Positions 59,301 to 64,000 of a DNA stretch of 64,000 bases are shown piece by piece (the stretch's first letter is position 1; each line of letters starts with the position of its first letter). Origin of the DNA: TK10-74A sp965217625 (GTDB taxonomy: Bacteria; Chloroflexota; Dehalococcoidia; Bin125); assembly GCA_965217625.1 (NCBI GenBank), contig OZ244557.1, positions 558,001 through 622,000 on the forward strand, given 5' to 3'. The position numbers were made by a program, and so were the translations under genes. Below the pieces are notes generated by a model. That model was not told the origin of the DNA. It worked only from the letters and a program-made list of their open reading frames with translations, and did no database searches.

Positions 59301-59397
59301 GCTGGCGCCCCGCGAAGTGCCGTCCCACGAGCAGGCGTCCCACGAGCAGGCGCCCGGCATGCCGCCTCCGCAGCTGCTGCGCGAGGTGGCGCGATGA
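56353..59397 (+). CDS. mutS: DNA mismatch repair protein MutS
   Basis: About 1014 residues. The mismatch-recognition domain has the Phe-x-Glu loop FFRLGDFYETF near residue 20. The lever and clamp domains follow, then the ATPase with TGPNMAGKSTYLRQTALIV, STFMVEMLETA, LLVLDEIGRGTSTYDG and FATHFHELAAL. I chose TTG at 56353 because AAAGGAG lies 8 bases upstream; GTG 56296 and ATG 56257 are in frame. Low-complexity insertions occur near residues 135-150 and 305-330, an acidic run near 465, and a glycine run plus SHEQA repeats at the C-terminus. ATGA overlap with mutL. Confidence 0.95.
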   Translation: MASAIRRQYLDLKSRHPDAILFFRLGDFYETFDADAELVSRTLGVTLTSKPMGQGLRVPLAGVPVQSVEGHLARLIAAGQRVAIAEQLEEPGARGGAGKGLVRRGIVRVVSPGTALEPSLLEAGRNAYCAAISIVGPSGAGPSSTGPSSAGRARAGVALADLSTGELRGCELEADDAEAARAAALAELERLGARELLLPLEPQSGPAPGAGDEPAPEAGGGGPPSAAAAAADEAPPWTLTPRPRERFAAGRGAALLRARFGVADVQGLGLAGRPALLGALGALLDYLGEGQGDPGPAAGGGDPGGVLGGVLGGVLGGAVGSVPSGVSSSGDRLAHLGRPQIYDPSATMRLDAATRRALDIFPAPGGGSGSLLALLDRCRTAAGRRLLRARLERPLIALAPIEARQARVALLHEAALLRARLRQRLGEVPDLERLLGRVATGLATPPELAALGRGLDAAAALAEPIEEEEEEEQEAAADEEPGDAERAALLRGIRESLPEAEAAAAAITAALAAEPELFADARGDGAAEVLRPGYDAEVDALRLRRREGRRALAALETEERRRTGVAALKVGFHRSFGYYIELGRSHAAAAPPDWERRQTLAGGERYVSPRLRALERELLQARDALALRERELYAALCRRVAAEAAAVRRLAAGVARLDAEAALAEVAAANGWTRPQLDHSALLEIREGRHPLVEAGLAEAGLGAGRFVPNDVALDGGGTQMLVVTGPNMAGKSTYLRQTALIVLLAQIGGFVPAARARLGLVDRIFARVGAQDEIAAGRSTFMVEMLETAAICSSATPRSLLVLDEIGRGTSTYDGLAIARALLEHLVSGREGPRTLFATHFHELAALAGEVERVANASVLVAETPGGEGLRYLYRIVPGGADRSYGVHVAAMAGLPAPLLARARELLAALESGSDRGGGGGGGGNGSGGAGRNGTQPRALPAAVEGSAGEPLLRELAALDVDGLTPLEAIGALYALRERARALAPREVPSHEQASHEQAPGMPPPQLLREVAR
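57265..57336 (+). repeat. 12-base tandem repeats inside mutS
   Basis: GGTGTCCTCGGC three times exactly (57265-57300), then three diverged copies to 57336, encoding GGVLGGVLGGVLGGAVG and on, before the start of the lever domain. Confidence 0.85.
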
Positions 59398-61574
59398 GCG
59401 CCGCGCCGCGGGCGGCCGCCGCTCCGGCCAGGCCTGCTCCGGCCACGCCTGGTCCGGCCATGGGCGGCGGCCGCATCGCCGAGCTGCCGCCGGCCGTGGC
59501 CGACGCGATCGCCGCCGGAGAGGTGATCGAGCGGCCGGCCTCGGCGATCAAGGAGCTGCTGGAGAACGCCTGCGACGCCGGCGCGCGGCGCATCGAGGTC
59601 GAGGTCGAGGGGGCCGGTCTGTCGCGCATCCGGGTGCGCGACGACGGACTCGGCATGACGCCGGCCGAGCTGCCGATCGCCTTCCGCCGCCACGCCACCT
59701 CGAAGCTGCGCGGGCTGGAGGATCTGTCGGCGCTGCACAGCTACGGCTTCCGCGGCGAGGCGCTGCCCAGCCTGGCCGCGGTGGCGGCGCTCGAATGCAC
59801 CAGCCGGCCGGCCGCCGAGCGCCTGGGCGCGCGGCTGCGCATCGGCGCCGGGATCGAGCCGGATGCGCGCCCAGGCACTGAGCCGGTTGGCGCGCCGCCG
59901 GGCACTGAGCCGGTTGGCGCGCCCCCGGGCACTGAGCCGGTTGGCGCGCCCCCGGGCACGACGATCGAGCTGCGCGACCTCTTCGCGCGGCAGCCGGCGC
60001 GGCTGCGCTTCCTGCCCGGGCCGCGCAGCGAGCGCGCCGCGATCGCGCGCGTCTGCGGCGACACGGCGCTGGCCCGGCCCGAGATCGCGCTGCGCCTGCG
60101 GCTCGACGGGCGCGAGCTGCTGGCCACGCCGGGGCTGCCGCCGCAGCGCGACGACGAGGCGGCGCGGACGGGCTCGCGGCGCGCCGCCCTGGCGCAGATC
60201 TGGGGCCCCGAGACGGCCGCCGCGGCGCTGCCCTTCGCCGCCGAGCGCGAGCTCGAAGCGGGCGGCGTGCTGCGCGTGTCGGGGCTGGCGGCGCCGCCGC
60301 CGCACGGCCGCGCGCGGCGCGACGGGCTGCGGCTGTTCGTCAACGGACGCCCGATCACGCCGGGGGCGCTGGCGCACGCCGTCGAGGGGGCCTACGCGGA
60401 GCTGCTGCCGCGCGGGCGGCGCCCGCTGGCGGCGGTCTTCGTCGAGGCGCCGCCGTCGCGCGTCGACGCCAACGTGCATCCGGCCAAAGCGACCGTCAAG
60501 CTGGCCGATGAACGGGCGCTGTTCTCGCTGCTGCAGCGCGCCCTGCGCGAGACGCTGCTGGGCCGGCCGGCGCTCGGCGGCCGAGCGCCGCAGGGCGCCG
60601 AGGAGGCAATGCCGGGGCAGGCCGCGCAGGGACCGGCGCGGGACGACGACGGCGCGATGGCCGCGGGGATGGCGCGTCCGCCCGACTTCCTGCGCCGCGA
60701 CGGTGACGAGCCGGACGGGCGCTGGCGCCGCCTGCAGCGGCTGCGCGCGCTGGGGGGCGAGACGCCGCAGGGGGAGCCCGGCGCCGCGCCGGATGCGGCC
60801 CAGCCGGACTGGCCCAACCCGGACCGGCCCCAACCGGACTGGCCCCCGCTTGACCCGGCCGGGCCCGACCCGACTGGGCCCGGCCCGGCCGCGGGCCGCG
60901 AGCGGGGTCTGCCGGGACTGCCGCTGCTGCGCCTGGTGGGGCAGCTGCGCGCGACCTTCCTCGTCGCCGAGGGGCCGGAGGGGATGCTGCTGGTCGACCA
61001 GCACGCCGCGCACGAGCGGGTCGTCTACGAGCGGCTGCTGGCGCGGCGCGGCGCGGCGCCGTCCGAGCAGGGGGCGTCCCAGCAACAGGCGCCCCAGCAG
61101 GGGGCGCCCGAGCAGCAGGCCTTGCTGGAGCCGGTGCTGGTCGAGCTGGGGGCCGCGCAGGCGGCGGCGCTGGCGGGGCACGACGCGGCGCTGGCGGCGC
61201 TGGGCTTCACGCTGGAGCCGTTCGGCGAGCGCGCCCTGCGCGTGCGGGCGCTGCCGCTGGCGCTGCTGGGCGGCGGACCGCTGGCGGGCGCGACGGGGGC
61301 GGGGGCGGGCGCACGCGTGCGCGCGGCGCTGGAGTCGATCCTCGACGACCTGGGCGATCCCGACGCCGTCCGCGGCGGGCAACACGACCCCGTCGCGGCC
61401 AGCGCCGCCTGCCACGGCTCGGTGCGGGCCGGGATGACGCTGGCGCCCAGCGAGATGGCGGCGCTGCTGCGCGACCTCGAGGCCTGCCACAACCCGCACA
61501 CCTGCCCGCACGGCCGTCCGACCTTCGTGGGCTTCCCGGCGGCCGACCTGGAACGGCAGTTCGGGCGCCGCTGA
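59394..61574 (+). CDS. mutL: DNA mismatch repair protein MutL
   Basis: 726 residues. The GHKL ATPase domain has IAELPPAVADAIAAGEVIERP, ELLENACDAG, DDGLGM and GFRGEALPSLAAV. The C-terminal dimerisation domain has the endonuclease motif DQHAAHERVVYE, with CHGSVRAGM and CHNPHTCPHGRPT metal-site motifs, so this MutL should nick DNA itself, as in bacteria lacking MutH. The ATG at 59394 overlaps the mutS stop; an ATG at 59460 is also possible. A 27-base triple repeat lies in the ATPase domain (residues 161-187), and the inter-domain linker is Pro- and Gln-rich. Confidence 0.95.
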   Translation: MSAAPRAAAAPARPAPATPGPAMGGGRIAELPPAVADAIAAGEVIERPASAIKELLENACDAGARRIEVEVEGAGLSRIRVRDDGLGMTPAELPIAFRRHATSKLRGLEDLSALHSYGFRGEALPSLAAVAALECTSRPAAERLGARLRIGAGIEPDARPGTEPVGAPPGTEPVGAPPGTEPVGAPPGTTIELRDLFARQPARLRFLPGPRSERAAIARVCGDTALARPEIALRLRLDGRELLATPGLPPQRDDEAARTGSRRAALAQIWGPETAAAALPFAAERELEAGGVLRVSGLAAPPPHGRARRDGLRLFVNGRPITPGALAHAVEGAYAELLPRGRRPLAAVFVEAPPSRVDANVHPAKATVKLADERALFSLLQRALRETLLGRPALGGRAPQGAEEAMPGQAAQGPARDDDGAMAAGMARPPDFLRRDGDEPDGRWRRLQRLRALGGETPQGEPGAAPDAAQPDWPNPDRPQPDWPPLDPAGPDPTGPGPAAGRERGLPGLPLLRLVGQLRATFLVAEGPEGMLLVDQHAAHERVVYERLLARRGAAPSEQGASQQQAPQQGAPEQQALLEPVLVELGAAQAAALAGHDAALAALGFTLEPFGERALRVRALPLALLGGGPLAGATGAGAGARVRAALESILDDLGDPDAVRGGQHDPVAASAACHGSVRAGMTLAPSEMAALLRDLEACHNPHTCPHGRPTFVGFPAADLERQFGRR
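59874..59954 (+). repeat. Three 27-base tandem repeats inside mutL
   Basis: Units 59874-59900, 59901-59927 and 59928-59954 differ by one base at most and encode GTEPVGAPP three times. They sit directly before the conserved PGTTIELRDLF strand of the ATPase domain. Confidence 0.9.
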
Positions 61575-61585
61575 GGCGCTCGCGC

Positions 61586-62713
61586 TCAGCCCGGACCCAG
61601 TTGGACGTCGGCGGCGTGGGCGCTGCGCACGATGCTGCGGAGCCTCTCGCCGGGCGCGACCGACGCGCCGTCGGCGATGATGCAGCCGCGCAGACGGGCG
61701 CCGGCGCCGACCACGACGTCCTCCCACAACACGCAGTCGCGCAGCGCCGACCCGGCGCCGACGTGGCAGCCGCGGCCCAGCGCCAGCGGCCCCCGCAGGC
61801 GCGCGCCGGCCTGCACCACGACCCCCGCCGCGATGCGCACGTCGCCCTCGATCCGGGCCAACGGATCGACCCGCGCCGCGGGATCGATCGACAGGCCGCC
61901 GCCGCGCAGCGCCGCGCGGCCGGCGCGCCGGTAGTCGGACGGCGTAGCGACGTCGATCCAGAGGCCGTCGCGCGCGACCTCGCTCAGCGGGAAGCCGTAG
62001 ATCGCATCCCCCGCCGCCGCCATGTCCGGGAAGAGGCCCCGCTCGAGCCGCGAGAAGCGGCCCGGGTCGATGCCGCGCAGGCAGTCCGCCTGCAGCAGCC
62101 AGACGCCGGCGTTGACCCAGCGCGAGGGCGCCGCCCCGGCCGGCGGCTTCTCCACGAAGCGGCCGATGCGGCCGTCCGGCCCGCGCTCTACGACGCCGTA
62201 GCGGGAGGGGTCGGCGACCTCGGCCAGGGCGAGGCTGACCCGCGCCCCGGCGGCGCGGTGCCGGCGCAGCAGCGCCAGGGGGTCGATCGTGCTGACGATG
62301 TCGGCGTTGCAGACCAGCAGCGGCTCCCCGCCCGCCGGGAGGCCGGCAGGGGGATCGGCGGCCAGCGCCGCGGCCAGGGCCCCCGCCGAGCCCAGCGGGC
62401 GGGGCTCGGTATGGTAGTCGAGGCGCAGGCCGGGGATCGCGCCCAGGGCGGCCGGGATCGATTCGCCGCCGGCGCCGATGGCGACCGTGGCCCGCGTGAC
62501 GCCGCCGGCGGCCAGGCCGCGCAGCGTGCGCCGCAGCAAGGGCTCGTTAGCAATCGGAACGAGCGGCTTGGGCCGCACGTCGCTGAGCGGCCGCAGGCGC
62601 TGGCCGCGACCGCCGGCGAGGAGGATGGCGCGCAGGGCTGGGCTCCGATCGTGAGTCGTCCGGCCGGCCCCCAGTATGCCCCGGCGCTGCCCTGCGGGGC
62701 CGCCGGCGAACAT
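61586..62713 (-). CDS. Sugar-phosphate nucleotidyltransferase with left-handed beta-helix
   Basis: Mannose-1-phosphate guanylyltransferase/GlmU-like protein. The N-terminal NTP-transferase has AILLAGGRGQRLRPLSDVRPKPLVPI, PLGSAGAL, LVCNADIVS and FVEKPPAG. The C-terminal hexapeptide repeats run from about residue 270. It activates a sugar-1-phosphate for glycan synthesis; the nucleotide is not certain. The ATG at 62713 gives 375 residues with 26 unconserved residues first. A CTG at 62635, with GGAG 7 bases upstream and a possible -10 (CATACT, 62678-62673), would give the family-typical start MRAILLAGG. The true start is therefore open. Confidence 0.88.
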   Translation of the reverse strand: MFAGGPAGQRRGILGAGRTTHDRSPALRAILLAGGRGQRLRPLSDVRPKPLVPIANEPLLRRTLRGLAAGGVTRATVAIGAGGESIPAALGAIPGLRLDYHTEPRPLGSAGALAAALAADPPAGLPAGGEPLLVCNADIVSTIDPLALLRRHRAAGARVSLALAEVADPSRYGVVERGPDGRIGRFVEKPPAGAAPSRWVNAGVWLLQADCLRGIDPGRFSRLERGLFPDMAAAGDAIYGFPLSEVARDGLWIDVATPSDYRRAGRAALRGGGLSIDPAARVDPLARIEGDVRIAAGVVVQAGARLRGPLALGRGCHVGAGSALRDCVLWEDVVVGAGARLRGCIIADGASVAPGERLRSIVRSAHAADVQLGPG

Positions 62714-62814
62714 CACATAACATTCGGCAGGATCTCCCTGCCGGTCACCCCGGCCGGGCATCATGGGGGCGCGACGCTGTTGGCCGCCGATCGGCGCCGT
62801 GGGAGGGACGAGGC

Positions 62815-63249
62815 ATGCTGGGAGGTTTCGCGCGCTGGCTGCGCACACCTCCGCGCCCGCGCTGGTCCTGGCGGGGCGGCGCGCCCCGTTCCGCGGGACT
62901 CCCCACCGGCCCGGCGCGGGTCGTCGCGCTGCGCTTCATCGACGCCTGGGCGGACGACCTGCAGCTGCACAACGAGGGGCCCGGCGGCGCCGCCGACATC
63001 GTCGTCACGGCGCTGCTGCGCGACGAGAGCGGCGCCGAGCGGCGTCTGAGCGCCGCGCTGCCGTCGCTGGGGGCGGGCGTCGGCTACATCGTCACGCTGC
63101 GGCCGGGCGGCGACGGTCTGCCGGTGCAGGGGACCGGACGCTGGCTGCGGACGCAGTGGCGCGACCTCGACGGCACGGCGGGCGAGTCGTGGGCCGCGGC
63201 CGGCCCCCGCAGCGAGCGGCTGACGACCCTGCCGGGCCCGCCCGGCTGA
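62815..63249 (+). CDS. Small unknown protein, probably beta-rich
   Basis: 144 residues with a good ribosome site (GGGAGGGACGAGGC before the ATG). The N-terminus is basic. Residues 35-110 look like a beta-sandwich (LQLHNEGPGGAADIVVTALL, LGAGVGYIVTLRPGG), similar in texture to protein-interaction domains with an N-x-GPG-A turn. No known family, signal peptide or transmembrane segment. It lies between two minus-strand genes. Confidence 0.65.
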   Translation: MLGGFARWLRTPPRPRWSWRGGAPRSAGLPTGPARVVALRFIDAWADDLQLHNEGPGGAADIVVTALLRDESGAERRLSAALPSLGAGVGYIVTLRPGGDGLPVQGTGRWLRTQWRDLDGTAGESWAAAGPRSERLTTLPGPPG

Positions 63250-63276
63250 TCGGCGCGGACGGCTGATCGGCGCAAC

Positions 63277-64000
63277 TCAGTGCTTGTAGGTGTCGCTGTC
63301 GCGGTAGGGGCCGTCGCGCCAAGCCAGCGCGTCCTTGAGGCCGCCCTCGCGCATGTGGTCCTGGAACTGCATCGAGAACTCGGTGTGCTGGCCCAGGGCG
63401 TCCAGGTCGGTGCTGCTGCGCACCGACGAGTAGATGCCCATGTTCTCGTAGAAGCGGTTCATGTTGAGCTTGAGGATGGCCAGCTGGTCGGACGACATCG
63501 TGGCGACGCGGTCGGCCAGCGCGATCGTGCGCTCCTCCAGCTCCTCCTGCGGCCAGGCGTAGTTCACCATGCCGCACTCCCGCGCCTCCACGCCGCTGAT
63601 GTTCTCGCCCGTGTAGTACAGCTCCTTGGCCTTGCGCATGCCGATCACCAGCGGCCAGATCACGCCCGTGCGCGAGGTGCCCAGCCCGCGGCAGCCGGGA
63701 TGCCCGAACTGCGAGTCCTCGGCCGCCGTCACGAGGTCGGCCATCATCGCGACCTCGCAGCCGCCGGCGATGGCGTAGCCGTGCACCTGCGCGATCGTGA
63801 TCTTGGCCATGTTCCAGAAGTACATGTGGATGTCCGTGATCTGCTGCATCCCGGTGCGGTTGTTCATCGGCAGCGAGCGGCCGCGGTCGTCGGTGCGCTG
63901 GAACTGGCGCACGACGCCGTCGGCGCCGCCCAGCCGCGGCGTGAGGTCGTAGCCGGCGCTGAAGGTGCGGCCCGCGCCCTTGACGATGATCGCCCGGATC
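63277..64000 (-). CDS. Enoyl-CoA hydratase/isomerase family protein (5' end outside window)
   Basis: Crotonase-fold protein, at least 240 residues visible. RAIIVKGAGRTFSAGYDL contains the first oxyanion-hole segment, and AQVHGYAIAGGCEVAMMADL the second; GLGTSRTGVIWPLVIG and AKELYYTGENISGVEARECGMVN follow. It probably acts on an acyl-CoA in beta-oxidation or a related route. The usual Glu of hydratases in the GxPE region is not evident, so the reaction type is unsure. Confidence 0.9.
   Translation of the reverse strand, partial: IRAIIVKGAGRTFSAGYDLTPRLGGADGVVRQFQRTDDRGRSLPMNNRTGMQQITDIHMYFWNMAKITIAQVHGYAIAGGCEVAMMADLVTAAEDSQFGHPGCRGLGTSRTGVIWPLVIGMRKAKELYYTGENISGVEARECGMVNYAWPQEELEERTIALADRVATMSSDQLAILKLNMNRFYENMGIYSSVRSSTDLDALGQHTEFSMQFQDHMREGGLKDALAWRDGPYRDSDTYKH

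Noticed and set aside
56299..59343. Open frame of 1014 codons antisense to mutS
   Set aside because: Compositionally Arg/Gln/Ala-rich shadow of mutS; no domain or ribosome site.
59007..61727. Open frame of 906 codons antisense to mutL
   Set aside because: Shadow frame; mutL motifs are complete on the plus strand.

Overview
The window is a very GC-rich, gene-dense bacterial chromosome segment with almost entirely housekeeping content. It has no transposase, integrase, phage gene, CRISPR array or rRNA. Taxonomy is inferred. A large SRP RNA with an Alu-like 5' domain, flavin-dependent luciferase-family oxidoreductases, a shikimate kinase-dehydroquinate synthase fusion, and sigma70-type promoters whose -10 boxes sit 6-8 bases before start codons would all fit a high-GC member of Chloroflexota. 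A Deinococcota or other lineage is not excluded.

Layout. 1-5062 (minus): glmU, a CNNM/CorC-type CBS protein, dprA and the start of topA. 5387-16856 (plus): alaS, ruvX, mltG, aroE, an unknown anchored protein, aroC, fused aroK-aroB, acylphosphatase, an AIM24-family protein and an unusual J-domain/flavin-reductase fusion. 16877-19542 (minus): a lipoprotein, moeA and a stand-alone Lrp/AsnC sensor domain. 19658-24453 (plus): pheS, pheT and a luciferase-like monooxygenase. 24472-31789 (minus): a NIPSNAP-type protein, a second luciferase-like oxidoreductase, rplT, rpmI, infC, a biotin carrier protein, biotin carboxylase, thrS and tRNA-Val. 32025-36657 (plus): tRNA-Lys, tRNA-Leu, two peptide-ABC ATPases and lepA. 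36654-38204 (minus): a large unrecognised protein with a nuclease-like region. 38462-45512 (plus): SRP RNA, rsmA, ispE, a small membrane protein, a PHP phosphoesterase, a DnaQ-DinG helicase and an acetyltransferase. 45475-47670 (minus): a tRNA nucleotidyltransferase-family gene, a Cys-rich zinc-binding protein and a frameshifted membrane protein. 47893-61574 (plus): rnc, smc, ftsY, nuoE, nuoF, mutS and mutL. 61586-64000: a sugar-phosphate nucleotidyltransferase, a small unknown protein and the 3' part of an enoyl-CoA hydratase.

Themes. Translation and RNA genes dominate (alaS, pheST, thrS, infC-rpmI-rplT, lepA, rsmA, rnc, cca, three tRNAs), followed by DNA maintenance (topA, dprA, ruvX, smc, mutSL, dinG) and the shikimate pathway. 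SRP RNA and its receptor FtsY are both present. Many adjacent genes overlap as ATGA, GTGA or TGATG, which implies tight operons.

No clear new defence or metabolic system is visible. The observations most worth following are the J-domain/flavin-reductase fusion, the nuclease-like protein convergent with lepA, recurrent leaderless promoters, a probable CTG start for infC, a short leaderless reading frame overlapping the rnc start, a RuvX lacking expected acidic residues, precise loss of one ferredoxin cluster in the NuoF-like protein, and a concentration of short in-frame tandem repeats in the ftsY-mutL segment.
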